DNA of 64,000 nt, from positions 62,001 through 126,000 of the forward strand of contig CALWDO010000002.1 of assembly GCA_944376715.1 (NCBI GenBank). Reading direction: 5' to 3'. The translations under genes were made by a program, and so were the position numbers. This DNA comes from an uncultured Lachnoclostridium sp. GTDB taxonomy: Bacteria; Bacillota; Clostridia; Lachnospirales; Lachnospiraceae. Positions 25,169 to 35,964 of this stretch are shown one piece after another. Position 1 is the first letter of the stretch, and the number at the start of each line of letters is the position of its first letter. The notes beneath the pieces were generated by a model. That model was given only the letters and a program-made list of their open reading frames with translations. It ran no database searches and was not told the origin of the DNA.

Positions 25169-26182
25169 TTAAAGCAATTCCTTTAAAACAATTTTCACAT
25201 TTACCTGATCTATCACATCCTGGTTTACTGTGATTTCCGCCTGCTCCATCCACTCGTCCAGTATCTGGGCCAGACGTTCCTGTCTGCCCAGATCCGTCAG
25301 GTAATCTTTCCAGTAATCGCTGGCGTCCGCATCAAAATCATTCGTGTGCTGAACCACAAACCAGCCTTCCTCCGTCTCGACGGGATCTGATATTTCACCT
25401 ACTTCCAGCGTTCTGGCCGCATCCAGCATCAGCGGTTCCTGACCGTCGTTCTCATTGGTCATGCCCATACTGGATACCACCGGCGTCATTCCTTTTTCCT
25501 CTGCCACACTTTTCAGATCCCCGGTCTCCCGGGCTGTTTCACAGATCTCGAAAGCCAGATCTGTCCTCTCCTGTACTTCTTCCTCCGTGAACGGGGTCAG
25601 ATTCCCTTCCGCGTCCCGAAGTCCTGTGGTAGATACCAGCACATAGCAGATTCCCTCCCGATGGTAGTCTTCTTCCGAAAGTTCCGGCTCATAATCTGCC
25701 ACAGCCGCTTCTTCGGTCTGCAGGGAAAGTTCTGTCAGAGAAAGCTGGTCACAGACAAATTCTTCATCCGCTCCTGCATACTCCAGCAGCGCTTCATTGT
25801 AAGCTCCCATGAAATCTTCTGCCCGCTGTCTCACTTCCTCCAACTGCTCTTCACTCAGGGACACGCCGTATTCTTCCGCTTTCTGCGCGGACAGATGCGT
25901 TCTGCAGATCAGATTCATCACTTCTTCTTTCAGGCTGTCCGCCAGCGTGGTTCCGTCGTCGTCCACTTCCATGCTCCACATATCGTCTCCATATGTGTCC
26001 AGATCTTCTCTCTCCCACTGCATCTGGTTCATACGCACATAAAAATTCCACTCTCTGAGACTGATCTCCTCCCCATTGACCGTGAAAGCAGTCTGGTCCG
26101 CATCGGTTTCCTGCTCCCGGCCCGCTTTGCAGCCGGTCAGGAACAGCGCGGCTGCCAAAAGTACGATTATCCTTCTTTTCAT
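25169..26182 (-). CDS. PrsA/SurA-like foldase lipoprotein 2
   Basis: 337 residues with a lipoprotein signal (ALFLTGC). The N-domain (VNGEEISLREWNFYVRMNQM) and helix bundle (GVSLSEEQLEEVRQRAEDFM) parallel the neighbouring foldase, and residues about 240-300 form a parvulin-like domain (ARTLEVGEISDPVETEEGWF, VVQHTNDFD). It is probably a paralogue of the downstream gene, made by duplication. It starts 3 nt after the mfd stop, so it is read with mfd. Confidence 0.83.
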   Translation of the reverse strand: MKRRIIVLLAAALFLTGCKAGREQETDADQTAFTVNGEEISLREWNFYVRMNQMQWEREDLDTYGDDMWSMEVDDDGTTLADSLKEEVMNLICRTHLSAQKAEEYGVSLSEEQLEEVRQRAEDFMGAYNEALLEYAGADEEFVCDQLSLTELSLQTEEAAVADYEPELSEEDYHREGICYVLVSTTGLRDAEGNLTPFTEEEVQERTDLAFEICETARETGDLKSVAEEKGMTPVVSSMGMTNENDGQEPLMLDAARTLEVGEISDPVETEEGWFVVQHTNDFDADASDYWKDYLTDLGRQERLAQILDEWMEQAEITVNQDVIDQVNVKIVLKELL

Positions 26183-26185
26183 TCT

Positions 26186-29100
26186 TTACTCCTGCTCTTT
26201 CAGTATCTCCATATCATCCAGAATCTGCCCTGTTACTTCCAGAAGATTTCCGGAATATTTCTTTCTGTTGTTTTTCATTTCATAGATAAACTGCGGCGGA
26301 TCGGTTTTCCGGAAGGTCATGGCTCCATCCATAGACGCGATCAGATCCGGAATCTTTGCCGGATTAATCCGCGCGCGCTCATACATGGTAAATACGATAC
26401 GGTCGGGACGTCCCTGCACCTCTTTAATATACAGCTGGTGAGCTTTGCCCCGAAGGCCCGTGATTTCCAGAAGGTTCAATACAGATCTGGGAGGTTCGCC
26501 AAACCGGTCGATCAGCTCTTCCAGCATATCATCCCGCTCTTCTTCGCTCTCCACGGCCGCAATCCTCCGGTAAATATCCAGTTTCAACGCCTCGTTGCGG
26601 ATATAAGTGTCCGGTATAAACGCGTCGATCTGGAGATCCGCCACAGTCTCAAATTCATCGGTTCCGTCCTGACTCTCTCCTTTCATCCGCAGCACCGCCT
26701 CATTCAGCATCTTACAATACAGGCTGTAACCCACCGCCTGCATGTGTCCGTGCTGTCTCTGCCCCAGCAGGGTACCGACTCCCCGGATCTCCATATCCCG
26801 CATGGCAATTTTAAAACCGCTTCCCAGATCAGAGTATTCCCTGATCGCATGGAGACGTTTCTCAGCGACCTCTTTAAGCATCTTATCCCTTTTATATAGA
26901 AGGAACGCATACGCGGTCCTGTTGGAACGTCCCACTCTTCCCCGGAGCTGATAGAGCTGTGAGAGCCCCATATTGTCCGCGTCATGGATAATGATCGTAT
27001 TTACATTGGAGATGTCCATGCCGGTTTCAATAATCGTCGTGGCCACCAGTACGTCTACTTCTCCTTCGATGAATTCATACATGATCTTCTCCAGTTCATG
27101 CTCCTTCATCTGTCCGTGGGCGAAGGCTACCACAGCCTCCGGCACCAGTTCCTGGATCCTGTGCGCGATATCGGCGATGGATTCCACCCGGTTGTACACG
27201 TAATATACCTGGCCCTCTCTGGCCAGTTCCCGGTGAATCGCCGCACGCACCATCTCTTCGTCATACTCGCATACATAGGTCTGGATAGGAAGACGGTCGA
27301 TGGGCGGCTCCTCCAGCACGCTCATGTCGCGGATTCCCGCAAGGCTCATGTGCAGGGTGCGGGGAATCGGGGTCGCGCTCAGCGTCAGCACATCCACATT
27401 GGTCTTCAGCTTCTTCACTTTCTCTTTATCCGCTACGCCAAACCGCTGTTCCTCGTCGATGATCAGAAGCCCCAGATCTTTATACTCCACATCCTTAGAC
27501 AAAACCCGGTGGGTACCGATCACGATATCTACCAGCCCCTTTTTCAGGTCTTCAATCGTCTTTTTCTGCTGCGCAGCCGTACGGAACCGGCAAAGCAGGT
27601 CGATCCGGACAGGAAACTCCTTCATCCGCTGTACGAAGGTATTATAATGCTGCTGGGCGAGAATCGTCGTGGGTACCAGATATACCACCTGCTTGCTTTC
27701 CTGAACGGCCTTGAAAGCAGCCCGGATGGCCACCTCCGTTTTTCCGTATCCCACATCGCCGCAGATCAGGCGGTCCATGATCTTTCCGCTCTCCATATCT
27801 TTCTTGGTATCCGCGATGGCCTTAATCTGGTCCTCCGTCTCCTCATAAGGAAACAGTTCTTCAAATTCTTTCTGCCAGACAGTATCCGGCCCATATACAT
27901 ACCCTTTCTCTGACTGACGCGCAGCATACAGCTCCACCAGATCCTTCGCCACTTCCTGAACGGCGCCCTTTACCTTCGACTTGGTCTTTTTCCAGTCCTG
28001 GCCGCCCAGCGTATTCAGCTTAGGCACCTTCTCGCCGTCGGCGCTGCTGTATTTCTGGATCGCGTCCATCTGCGTAGCCAGGATATAGAGACAGGCTCCC
28101 TTGCTGTATTCAATTTTCATGTAATCCTTGACCGTTTTGTCCACCGTGATCTTCTCGATTCCCCGGTAGATCCCCAGGCCGTGATTTTCATGCACCACAT
28201 AGTCCCCTACGGACAATTCCGTGAAGCTGCTGATTTTCCGGCCCTCGTAGGTGCGCTGTTTTCTGCGTTTCTTCTTTTTCTCCCTGCCGAAGACGTCGGT
28301 CTCCGAGATGACTGCGAAACGGATCAGGGGATATTCATATCCGCGGAGCACGTTGCCGTGCACCACCATGATCTCCCCTGGCTGCGCCACCCTGGACGGA
28401 TCTTCACTGTAGAAGGCGTTTAAATCTTCCGCCAGCAGATCCTCCGCCAGTCGGCGTCCTCTGGTCCTGGACGCGCAGAGCAGTACTACCCGGTATTTCT
28501 CCCGCTTCCAGCGTTTCAGATCCTTTACCAGCAGTTCAAAATGATTATTATAGGACTGTATGGAACGGGTATCCAGACGGAAGCGTCCGCAGAAATCCAT
28601 CCTCTTGTCCGTCGTCTCCAGCGTGCCCAGCGCGGCGCCTTTCATATGATTCAACATATGAAGCACCTGCTCATACGGGATAATCTCTTCCGGCTGGCCT
28701 TTTTTTATCTGTCCTTTTTCCAGGCGGTTTTCGTAATTCTGACGATATTCTTTTTCTACAGTCTCCCCGCATTCTGCCAGACGGTTCACCTCGTCCAGGA
28801 ATACCAGAGAATCAAACTGGCGGATATATTCCAGCAGGCTGACCCCTTCTCCGCCCTCCTGCATATCCACTTCCGCCGCCGGATAGAGCGTGATCTCATC
28901 CAGATTCTCCATGGATCTCTGGCTTTCCGCGTCAAAACTGCGGATGGAATCCACTTCGTCATCCCACAGCTCGATCCGGACGGGAGATTCCTCCGTCAGC
29001 GGGTAGATGTCCAGAATCCCTCCGCGCACCGCGAACTGCCCCGGCATCTCCACCTGGCCGGTCCGTTCATATCCCATTCTCACCAGACGGGTCTTCATGG

Positions 29101-29545
29101 CGTCCATTTCCAGCACACTGCCCACACCGATCGTCACCGTAAGCTGTTTCCATTTTTCCAGAGGAAGCAGCGGATCCATGCATCCGTCCAGAGTGGTGAT
29201 AATCACGGTCTCCGGCCCGGAAAACAGACTGCTGACCGCGGATATCCTCTGACGCAGCAGTTCTTTTCCCTGAATATCTGCATGAAAAAAGAGAAAATCT
29301 TTCGCAGGATAGTAGTAGACATCCTCTTCAAGGGCCTGATATTCCTCGTAGATTTCCTTCGCTTTTAACTCGTTATAAGTAAGAATCAATTTCACCGGCC
29401 AGCCGCGTCCCAGTCCGTACATCAGGTGTGTCTTCTGGGAATCCACGCATCCGGTAATCAACTGGAGTCCCTGATCCTTCTTCAGCCTTTCCCGGATCTG
29501 TACAAAGGACTCCATCTGCAGCAACGGTTCATAAAAAGTATCCAT
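26186..29545 (-). CDS. mfd: Transcription-repair coupling factor
   Basis: 1119 residues. It releases RNA polymerase stalled at DNA damage and recruits UvrA. Visible domains: the N-terminal UvrB-homology region ([20 protein letters not shown]), the RNA-polymerase interaction domain ([20 protein letters not shown] near 450), and the RecG-like translocase with Walker [23 protein letters not shown] in [12 protein letters not shown] and a helicase motif [20 protein letters not shown]. It ends with the TRCF domain. Slightly short for the family but with all domains present. It sits 9 nt downstream of pth. Confidence 0.97.
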   Translation of the reverse strand: MDTFYEPLLQMESFVQIRERLKKDQGLQLITGCVDSQKTHLMYGLGRGWPVKLILTYNELKAKEIYEEYQALEEDVYYYPAKDFLFFHADIQGKELLRQRISAVSSLFSGPETVIITTLDGCMDPLLPLEKWKQLTVTIGVGSVLEMDAMKTRLVRMGYERTGQVEMPGQFAVRGGILDIYPLTEESPVRIELWDDEVDSIRSFDAESQRSMENLDEITLYPAAEVDMQEGGEGVSLLEYIRQFDSLVFLDEVNRLAECGETVEKEYRQNYENRLEKGQIKKGQPEEIIPYEQVLHMLNHMKGAALGTLETTDKRMDFCGRFRLDTRSIQSYNNHFELLVKDLKRWKREKYRVVLLCASRTRGRRLAEDLLAEDLNAFYSEDPSRVAQPGEIMVVHGNVLRGYEYPLIRFAVISETDVFGREKKKKRRKQRTYEGRKISSFTELSVGDYVVHENHGLGIYRGIEKITVDKTVKDYMKIEYSKGACLYILATQMDAIQKYSSADGEKVPKLNTLGGQDWKKTKSKVKGAVQEVAKDLVELYAARQSEKGYVYGPDTVWQKEFEELFPYEETEDQIKAIADTKKDMESGKIMDRLICGDVGYGKTEVAIRAAFKAVQESKQVVYLVPTTILAQQHYNTFVQRMKEFPVRIDLLCRFRTAAQQKKTIEDLKKGLVDIVIGTHRVLSKDVEYKDLGLLIIDEEQRFGVADKEKVKKLKTNVDVLTLSATPIPRTLHMSLAGIRDMSVLEEPPIDRLPIQTYVCEYDEEMVRAAIHRELAREGQVYYVYNRVESIADIAHRIQELVPEAVVAFAHGQMKEHELEKIMYEFIEGEVDVLVATTIIETGMDISNVNTIIIHDADNMGLSQLYQLRGRVGRSNRTAYAFLLYKRDKMLKEVAEKRLHAIREYSDLGSGFKIAMRDMEIRGVGTLLGQRQHGHMQAVGYSLYCKMLNEAVLRMKGESQDGTDEFETVADLQIDAFIPDTYIRNEALKLDIYRRIAAVESEEERDDMLEELIDRFGEPPRSVLNLLEITGLRGKAHQLYIKEVQGRPDRIVFTMYERARINPAKIPDLIASMDGAMTFRKTDPPQFIYEMKNNRKKYSGNLLEVTGQILDDMEILKEQE

Positions 29546-29554
29546 CTTCCGCTC

Positions 29555-30115
29555 CTAATTAAATTGATTCATAGCCCGGTCCGCGCCTTCTTTCAAGATC
29601 ACGGCCACCGCTTGTGCGGCCCGTTCAAAGGCGTCTTCCATCTGTTTCTCTTCTTCCCTGGGGAAACGCCCCAGTACGTAGTCTGCCAGATCGTAACCCT
29701 CCGGCTTTTCTCCCACTCCCACGCGCACCCTTGTAAATGTCTGGGTTCCCAGGTGCAGGATGATATTTTTCATCCCGTTATGTCCCCCCGCGCTTCCCTT
29801 TTTGCGGATGCGGAGCTGTCCGGGAGGAAGTGAAACGTCATCGTAGACCACCAGGAATTCTGTTTCCGGATCTGCCCCGGAGAACCGTACCGCTTCCTGA
29901 ATACTCTCTCCGCTCAGGTTCATAAAAGTCTGCGGCTTCATCAGGAGTACCTTGACCCCCTCGATCATTCCCGTTCCGCAGATCGCCCGGTGCCTCTTCA
30001 TCTTCATATCTATATGATATTTTTCCGCCAGCCGGTCAATGACCTGAAATCCCACATTGTGTCTCGTCTTTTCATATTTCGATCCTGGATTACCCAGGCC
30101 AGCAATCACATACAT
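29555..30115 (-). CDS. pth: Peptidyl-tRNA hydrolase
   Basis: 186 residues from the ATG at 30115. The frame continues 25 codons upstream but the family begins at MYVIAGLGNPGSKYEKTRHN. It hydrolyses the ester bond between peptide and tRNA to recycle stalled tRNAs. Catalytic His lies in TRHNVGF; MKPQTFMNLSGES and VVYDDVSLPPGQLRIRKKGS with GGHNGMK are further family signatures. Followed immediately by mfd, a common arrangement in Firmicutes. Confidence 0.95.
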   Translation of the reverse strand: MYVIAGLGNPGSKYEKTRHNVGFQVIDRLAEKYHIDMKMKRHRAICGTGMIEGVKVLLMKPQTFMNLSGESIQEAVRFSGADPETEFLVVYDDVSLPPGQLRIRKKGSAGGHNGMKNIILHLGTQTFTRVRVGVGEKPEGYDLADYVLGRFPREEEKQMEDAFERAAQAVAVILKEGADRAMNQFN

Positions 30116-30188
30116 CTCTCTTCTCTCCATTTCAACGGCTAATCTGCTTTGCTCATTGTACACGACGGCGTTTTTTTTGACAAGTAGC

Positions 30189-30220
30189 AAAAAACCGGCG
30201 CACCTTCCGGTGTGCCGGCC
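30189..30220 (-). terminator. Terminator of spoVG
   Basis: On the minus strand CCGGCACACC (30218-30209) pairs with GGTGCGCCGG (30204-30195) with one A-C mismatch and a GGAA loop, followed by TTTTTT. It lies just beyond the spoVG stop. Confidence 0.85.
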
Positions 30221-30232
30221 TGTTTGCTCTGC

Positions 30233-30514
30233 TTACTCAGCAGCCGCTTCTTCCGCTGCCGCGGCAGCCTCTGCATATTTATCCAGGATCATCGTCTGGA
30301 TGAAATCACGTGTGGCAGAATTGATGGGATGTGCGATATCCCTGTATTCGCCGTCGGACGCCTTGCGGCTCGGCATTGCTATAAACAGCCCTTTCTCGCC
30401 TTCAATCACCTTGATATCGTGTACTACAAACTCATCGTCAATTGTAATCGATACCACTGCTTTCATTTTACCTTCTTTGGCAACTTTTCTGATCCGTACA
30501 TCTGTGATTTTCAT
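30233..30514 (-). CDS. spoVG: Septation/sporulation RNA-binding protein SpoVG
   Basis: 93 residues, ATG with GGAGGG upstream. The core [40 protein letters not shown] and [16 protein letters not shown] is nearly identical to SpoVG across Firmicutes. SpoVG binds RNA and some DNA and affects sporulation, division and virulence genes. The C-terminal [13 protein letters not shown] tail is low-complexity. It has its own terminator. Confidence 0.97.
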   Translation of the reverse strand: MKITDVRIRKVAKEGKMKAVVSITIDDEFVVHDIKVIEGEKGLFIAMPSRKASDGEYRDIAHPINSATRDFIQTMILDKYAEAAAAAEEAAAE

Positions 30515-30551
30515 ATGCTTTCCCTCCGTATATCTATCCTGATTTTAAGAC

Positions 30552-31670
30552 TTACATGATATACCTTTCATTTTTTTCTACAACGATCTTAATTCCGTCT
30601 TCACCCACATAACGCGAATTGGCCCGGATAGTGTCCCGGCTTTCCACGATGCAGTTTTCAATGCAGGTATTGTCTCCCAAATACACGTCGTTCAGGATAA
30701 TGGAATTTTTGATAATGCAGTTATTTCCCACAAATACCTTCTTGAACAGGACGGAATTCTCCACCGTGCCATTGATAATGCATCCGCTGGCCACCAGGCT
30801 GTTCTTCACATCCGATCCGGCGTTAAACTTGGCTGGCGGAAGATCCTGTACTTTGGAATATATCTCCGGATATTCCCTTAAGAAATAATTCCTTATCTCC
30901 GGTTTCAGGAAATCCATGTTCGTCTCGTAATAAGATTCTACCGATGAAATGCTGTTCCAATATGTATCCATCTGATAGGCAAAAATCTTCTTGATATTCT
31001 TATAGCGGATCAGGATATCCCGGACAAAGTCGAAGCGGTCTTCCTGTGCGCATTTCTCAATCAGTTCAATCAGCTGACGCCTGCGGATCACATAGATCCC
31101 GCAGGACGCCATCCTGGCGTCCGTCGCCACGGGTTTTTCATCGAAATCCAGTATTCTTCCCGTATGATCGATCTTCACCACGCCAAAACGGCTCATATCT
31201 GTCCCTTCCGGCATCTCTTTGCAGACGATGGTAATATCCGCTTTCTTATCAATATGATACTCCAGCACTTTATTGTAATCCATCTTATAAATGCCGTCTC
31301 CGGAAGCGATCACCACATACGGCTCATGGCTCTGCTTAAGCCAGTCCAGATTCTGCCAGATCGCGTCCGCCGTCCCCCGGTACCAGAAACTGTTCTCCGC
31401 AGTCACTGTCGGAGTAAAAATATACAGTCCTCCCTGCTTTCTTCCGAAATCCCACCATTTGGAAGAGCTCAGGTGTTCATTCAAGGAACGGGAATTATAC
31501 TGTGTAAGCACCGCCACCTTCTGCACATGGGAATTGGACATATTGCTCAGCGCAAAGTCAATACTTCGATAACTCCCTGCCACCGGCATCGCAGCGATCG
31601 CGCGCTTGTTTGAGAGTTCCCTCATCCGATGATTATTCCCACCGGCTAAAATAATACCTATCGCCCTCAT
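30552..31670 (-). CDS. glgD: Glucose-1-phosphate adenylyltransferase, GlgD subunit
   Basis: 372 residues; ADP-glucose pyrophosphorylase-like. The N-terminus has [20 protein letters not shown], lacking the full catalytic GGxGxRL loop seen in GlgC, as is usual for the GlgD regulatory subunit. Later [20 protein letters not shown] and the left-handed beta-helix ([20 protein letters not shown]) are typical. It forms a heterotetramer with GlgC for glycogen synthesis. Its start overlaps the glgC stop by 4 nt. Confidence 0.93.
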   Translation of the reverse strand: MRAIGIILAGGNNHRMRELSNKRAIAAMPVAGSYRSIDFALSNMSNSHVQKVAVLTQYNSRSLNEHLSSSKWWDFGRKQGGLYIFTPTVTAENSFWYRGTADAIWQNLDWLKQSHEPYVVIASGDGIYKMDYNKVLEYHIDKKADITIVCKEMPEGTDMSRFGVVKIDHTGRILDFDEKPVATDARMASCGIYVIRRRQLIELIEKCAQEDRFDFVRDILIRYKNIKKIFAYQMDTYWNSISSVESYYETNMDFLKPEIRNYFLREYPEIYSKVQDLPPAKFNAGSDVKNSLVASGCIINGTVENSVLFKKVFVGNNCIIKNSIILNDVYLGDNTCIENCIVESRDTIRANSRYVGEDGIKIVVEKNERYIM

Positions 31671-32941
31671 ACTCGTTCACCTGCCTTAATCAATGTCTCG
31701 CCGCTTGCAAGCACGCCGTCCGGATAGTCGCCGCTCTCCGTCACGCCGGAAACTGCTGTATTCAAGCCGATATGTACATTGGGCGGAATAACCGTCTTCT
31801 CACCAATAGTCGCCAGCCCGTAGGAATATACTTTCGGATTCAGCTTGTTGGGGATATCTTCTCCTTCTCCGATCACGCATCCGTCTCCTACCGTTACTTC
31901 TTCCGCAATAATCGCCCGGTTGATCCTGCATCCTTTTCCGATCACAGTGTTTTTCATGATGATGGAATCCCGTACTTCCGCGCCTTCGCCTATTGTCACG
32001 CCTGCTCCAATCACGGAATTGATCACAGATCCTTCCACAATAGAGTTGCCGCTGACGATGCTTTTCTCGATATAACCTGTAGAAGACACATACAGAGGCG
32101 GCACCGCGTCGCTCTTGGTATAAATCTTCCAAAATTCTTCATAAAGGTTAAACTCCGGAATGATGTCGATCAGTTCCATATTGGCTTCCCAGTAAGAACC
32201 GAGTGTCCCCACATCCTTCCAATAGCCATTATATTCATAGGCAAAGAGACGGTCCCCGTTCGCCAGACACTCCGGAAGAATATGTTTTCCGAAATCGCAT
32301 CCAGGCACGTCTTTCATCTTGATCAGCGCTTCCCTGAGCACTTTCCATGTAAAAATATAGATACCCATGGAAGCCAGATTGCTTCTGGGCTTGGCCGGCT
32401 TTTCTTCGAATTCGCTGATCTGGCCCTTCTCATCCGCGATCACAACCCCAAAACGGCTTGCTTCTTCCCACGGGACAGGCATGCAGGCAATCGTGACTGC
32501 CGCGTCATTTTCCTTATGAAAATCCAGCATTACCTCATAATCCATCTTATATATATGATCACCGGACAGGATCAGCACATAATCCGGATTATACGTGTCA
32601 ATATAATCGATGTTCTGGTAGATAGCATTCGCAGTACCGGAATACCAGTCACTTCCGGCACTTCTTTCATAGGGTGACAGGATCGTCACTCCTCCGTTAT
32701 TCCGATCCAGATCCCAGGGCATCCCGATCCCTATGTGCGTGTTCAGCCGAAGGGGCTGGTACTGAGTGAGCACGCCGACGGTGTCTATCCCGGAGTTGAT
32801 GCAGTTACTGAGCGGGAAATCAATAATACGGTACTTCCCTCCGAAAGCTACTGCAGGCTTCGCTACCTTAGACGTCAGCACACCCAGCCGGCTTCCCTGT
32901 CCTCCTGCCAGAAGCATGGCAATCATTTCCTTTTTAATCAC
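31667..32941 (-). CDS. glgC: Glucose-1-phosphate adenylyltransferase, GlgC subunit
   Basis: 424 residues. It makes ADP-glucose from ATP and glucose-1-phosphate, the first committed step of glycogen synthesis. The nucleotide loop [20 protein letters not shown], the catalytic [20 protein letters not shown] and the C-terminal hexapeptide beta-helix ([20 protein letters not shown]) are all intact. Translationally coupled to glgD; no other glycogen genes are in the window. Its promoter, with an extended -10, lies upstream at 32986-33014. Confidence 0.96.
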   Translation of the reverse strand: MIKKEMIAMLLAGGQGSRLGVLTSKVAKPAVAFGGKYRIIDFPLSNCINSGIDTVGVLTQYQPLRLNTHIGIGMPWDLDRNNGGVTILSPYERSAGSDWYSGTANAIYQNIDYIDTYNPDYVLILSGDHIYKMDYEVMLDFHKENDAAVTIACMPVPWEEASRFGVVIADEKGQISEFEEKPAKPRSNLASMGIYIFTWKVLREALIKMKDVPGCDFGKHILPECLANGDRLFAYEYNGYWKDVGTLGSYWEANMELIDIIPEFNLYEEFWKIYTKSDAVPPLYVSSTGYIEKSIVSGNSIVEGSVINSVIGAGVTIGEGAEVRDSIIMKNTVIGKGCRINRAIIAEEVTVGDGCVIGEGEDIPNKLNPKVYSYGLATIGEKTVIPPNVHIGLNTAVSGVTESGDYPDGVLASGETLIKAGERV

Positions 32942-32985
32942 GCTATCACCTCTTGCTGCAACATATAAATGCTTTTGATGGAGAC

Positions 32986-33014
32986 ATTATACCACACCTT
33001 TTGTAAATAGTGAA
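32986..33014 (-). promoter_or_regulatory. Promoter of glgC-glgD
   Basis: Minus-strand TTCACT (33014-33009), a 17-nt spacer and TATAAT (32991-32986), with TG one base upstream of the -10 (extended -10). Confidence 0.72.
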
Positions 33015-33171
33015 CATTTCGTTGCAAAAATATTAGTGTTTTTTTAACATTTTGTGACAGTTTTTATGCTATAACAGACTCATTTTTCTCTCCTTTCGTC
33101 ATTTTATACATACATTTCATTAATATTTTGTGCAATTATTTGAATGCACAGTTTTTCTATGGATCCGTGCA

Positions 33172-33199
33172 TTGATTTTTCAAATAAAAGAAGTATAAT
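33172..33199 (+). promoter_or_regulatory. Promoter of murC
   Basis: TTGATT (33172-33177), a 16-nt spacer and TATAAT (33194-33199), 43 nt before the murC start. The 300-nt glgC-murC gap otherwise is an AT-rich divergent promoter region; I see no further element in it. Confidence 0.75.
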
Positions 33200-33242
33200 T
33201 TAAACATATTAAACACTATTAAAAAGGAAACGAGGGCTTTGT

Positions 33243-34622
33243 ATGTATCAGATAGATTTTCATACTCCTATCCATGTCCATTTTATCGGAATCGGGGGCA
33301 TCAGCATGAGCGGGCTGGCAGAGATTCTTCTGAAAGAAGGATTTACCATATCCGGCTCCGATGCCAAAGAATCCGAGCTGACCAGGCACCTGGAATCCGC
33401 AGGCGCCACAGTACATTATGGGCAGCGTGCAGAAAACATTACTGAAGGTATAGACGCAGTGGTCTACACCGCGGCCATTCATCCGGATAATCCGGAATAC
33501 GCCGCCGCGGTTAAAGCAGGGATTCCGCTGCTCACAAGAGCTGAACTTCTGGGGCAGATCATGAGGAATTACCGGCATGCTATCGCAGTGTCCGGCACCC
33601 ACGGCAAGACTACGACCACTTCCATGCTCTCTCTGATCCTTCTGGAAGCAGAAAAAGACCCCACGATCTCCGTGGGCGGGATTCTGCATGAGATCGGCGG
33701 CAATATCCGGGTCGGACATTCCGACGTCTTTCTGACGGAGGCATGCGAATATACCAACAGCTTTCTGTCATTTTATCCCACGCTGGGGATCATCTTAAAT
33801 ATAGAAGAAGACCATATGGATTTCTTCAAGGATCTGGCAGATATCCGCAATTCCTTCCATCGTTTTGCGGCGCTGCTGCCTTCCTGCGGCCTGCTTGTCC
33901 TGAACGGCGAGATCAGTCATCCGGAGGAGATCACAGATGGAATTGCGGCGCGCACAGTTACCTACGGCCTGACAGGGCAGCAAGACTACAGCGCCGGCGA
34001 CATTACTTATGACGAAAAAGGATGCGCTTCCTTCCAGGTCAGACACCAGGGCAAGGATCTTGGCCAAATCGTCCTCCATGTCCCAGGTATCCACAATGTC
34101 TCCAACGCGCTGGCTTCCGTGGCCGCTTCCCTGGAGCTGGGCATCTCTATGGACGTAATACAGGAAGGACTTTCCCATTTCCACGGCGCCGACCGGCGGT
34201 TCCAGTATAAAGGCGAGGTAAACGGAGTCACAATCATCGACGATTACGCCCACCATCCCACTGAGATCGCCGCCACATTAAAAGCCGCAGCCAATTATCC
34301 CCACCGGGAGATCTGGTGCGTCTTCCAGCCGCACACCTATACGCGGACCAAAGCATTTCTCCACGAATTTGCAGAAGCGCTTTCTCTGGCGGATCACGTG
34401 GTACTGGCGGATATCTTCCCCGCCCGGGAAGTCAATACGATCGGGATCAGCTCCGCAGATCTGCAAAAAGAATTGGAGAAAACAGGGAAAACCTGCTGGT
34501 ATTTCCCCACATTTGAAGAAATTGAAGCATTTTTGCCAAAAAACTGTATGCACGGGGACCTGTTGATAACTATGGGGGCCGGAGACGTGCATAAAATCGG
34601 TGAAAATCTCCTTCAACAATAA
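33243..34622 (+). CDS. murC: UDP-N-acetylmuramate--L-alanine ligase
   Basis: 459 residues, ATG at 33243 with GAGGG upstream. MurC adds the first amino acid to UDP-MurNAc in cytoplasmic peptidoglycan synthesis. Motifs: the N-terminal nucleotide-binding HFIGIGGISMSGLAEILLKE, the ATP P-loop IAVSGTHGKTTTTSMLSLIL, EACEYTNSFLSFYPTLGIIL with the metal-binding Glu, and DDYAHHPTEIAATL in the C-terminal domain. It is a single gene; the next region is a DnaA-box cluster. Confidence 0.97.
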   Translation: MYQIDFHTPIHVHFIGIGGISMSGLAEILLKEGFTISGSDAKESELTRHLESAGATVHYGQRAENITEGIDAVVYTAAIHPDNPEYAAAVKAGIPLLTRAELLGQIMRNYRHAIAVSGTHGKTTTTSMLSLILLEAEKDPTISVGGILHEIGGNIRVGHSDVFLTEACEYTNSFLSFYPTLGIILNIEEDHMDFFKDLADIRNSFHRFAALLPSCGLLVLNGEISHPEEITDGIAARTVTYGLTGQQDYSAGDITYDEKGCASFQVRHQGKDLGQIVLHVPGIHNVSNALASVAASLELGISMDVIQEGLSHFHGADRRFQYKGEVNGVTIIDDYAHHPTEIAATLKAAANYPHREIWCVFQPHTYTRTKAFLHEFAEALSLADHVVLADIFPAREVNTIGISSADLQKELEKTGKTCWYFPTFEEIEAFLPKNCMHGDLLITMGAGDVHKIGENLLQQ

Positions 34623-34624
34623 AG

Positions 34625-34819
34625 TTATCCACATTATCCACATGTTTATCAACATCTCGCATGTTTGAAGCATGTGGATTTTTTCGTGGATAACACATTT
34701 ACATAATTTTTACATACCCTTTTCCCTGGAAGCTCGATTTTACGCATTTTATCACGTTTTTTGTCGAATCCTGGTTCCCATAATAAAATCTTTCCACCGA
34801 GTTATCCACATTATCCACA
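34625..34819. promoter_or_regulatory. Cluster of DnaA boxes between murC and dnaD
   Basis: Four perfect TTATCCACA boxes: 34625-34633 and 34634-34642 (abutting pair), 34802-34810 and 34811-34819 (abutting pair), all in the same direction. A fifth near-match (CGTGGATAA, 34685-34693) is inverted. The stretch also holds a hairpin CCACATG (34638-34644) with CATGTGG (34671-34677) and a T-run that may end murC transcripts. The adjacent plus-strand genes are replication-restart factors, so autoregulated control by DnaA is likely. No dnaA, dnaN or AT-rich unwinding element was seen, so it is not claimed to be oriC. Confidence 0.8.
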
Positions 34820-34887
34820 TTTTCAGTCAACATCCGATTTCCCCTTTGTGGACATATTCACACACTATTTCATTTTAAAATTTAGTG

Positions 34888-34896
34888 TGATATAAT
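34888..34896 (+). promoter_or_regulatory. Extended -10 promoter of dnaD-dnaC
   Basis: TGATATAAT gives TG, one base, then TATAAT at 34891-34896, 36 nt before the dnaD start. No clear -35 was seen, as often for extended -10 promoters. A DnaA box pair ends 70 nt upstream. Confidence 0.65.
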
Positions 34897-34932
34897 GGCG
34901 ATACCAAAAGATTTCGCGGAGGCAACTACTGC

Positions 34933-35955
34933 ATGGAGCATCTGACTTTAAAAACCGATCTGTCTGCCGGCGCAACCAGCGTTTCTAATCTGTTCCTGGA
35001 TTATTACATGCCGAAAGCCAGCGGAGAATACACAAAAGTATACTTATATCTGCTGCGGTCCCTGCAGGGCGGGCAACACGATATTACTGTGGCCGGACTT
35101 GCCGACGCCCTGGAATATACAGAAAGCGACATCCTTCGCGCTCTGAAATACTGGGAAAAGCAGGGACTTTTAAAATTAGAATGCGATGCGTCCAACACAT
35201 TACTCGGCATCTATATCCTGCGGGTTCCGGAACCTGCCGCTGATACGGAGCAACTTCATATCCCTGCCGACGACGCCGTCCCTGCCAGAAAATCCTACAG
35301 CCGCAGCGAGTTGGCGCAGTTCGCAGAGCAGGCGGAATGCCGTCAGCTCTTATTTGTGTGCGAACAATATATGAAGAAAACCCTGTCCCCGTCCGAGATG
35401 GAGACGATCCTTTATTTTTATGACCAACTGCACTTTTCCGCGGATTTGATCGAATATCTGGTAGAATACTGCGTCTGCAAAGGCAGCCGCAGCATCCACT
35501 ACATAGAAACTGTCGCCCTGGCATGGGCGGAAGCCGGGATCCAGACGGTCTCTCAGGCCAAAGAACGTACCACTACTTATACGCGCAATACTTTCGCCAT
35601 CATGAAGGCTTTCGGCATCAATGACCGCAATCCGGTGGAACCGGAACTGAAATATATCAACAAATGGCTGAAGGAATACGATTTCACATTGGATCTGGTA
35701 CTGGAAGCCTGCAGACGCACTATGGAACGGCTTCACAAACCTAATTTTGAATATGCCGACCGGATCCTGCAAAGCTGGACCGAACAGAAAGTCCATACGG
35801 CGGAAGACGTCCGCAAACTTGATGAAGAACATCAAAAACGCCAGGCTTCCCGTCAGAAACCCGCTCCCGCCCCCTCGTCCACACGTTTTAACAATTTCGA
35901 GCAGCGGGACTACAATTTTGACGAGCTGGAAAAACAGCTGATCCAGAACTCATAG
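34933..35955 (+). CDS. DnaD-domain replication initiation/restart protein
   Basis: 340 residues. An N-terminal winged-helix region (VYLYLLRSLQGGQHDITVAG, LADALEYTESDILRALKYWE) precedes the DnaD/DnaB C-terminal domain (about 210-285: FAIMKAFGINDRNPVEPELK, WLKEYDFTLDLVLEACRRTM, NFEYADRILQSWTEQ), which ends in the helix bundle that binds DNA. Such proteins help load the replicative helicase with the downstream ATPase. The Pro/Ser-rich tail QKPAPAPSST is a linker. It is followed at 9 nt by the helicase-loader gene, forming a two-gene primosome operon. Confidence 0.88.
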   Translation: MEHLTLKTDLSAGATSVSNLFLDYYMPKASGEYTKVYLYLLRSLQGGQHDITVAGLADALEYTESDILRALKYWEKQGLLKLECDASNTLLGIYILRVPEPAADTEQLHIPADDAVPARKSYSRSELAQFAEQAECRQLLFVCEQYMKKTLSPSEMETILYFYDQLHFSADLIEYLVEYCVCKGSRSIHYIETVALAWAEAGIQTVSQAKERTTTYTRNTFAIMKAFGINDRNPVEPELKYINKWLKEYDFTLDLVLEACRRTMERLHKPNFEYADRILQSWTEQKVHTAEDVRKLDEEHQKRQASRQKPAPAPSSTRFNNFEQRDYNFDELEKQLIQNS

Positions 35956-35964
35956 GAGGGATAT

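Noticed and set aside
34625..34819. Chromosomal origin oriC
   Set aside because: No dnaA, dnaN or gyr genes flank it and no AT-rich unwinding element was recognised. It is recorded as a DnaA-box cluster only.
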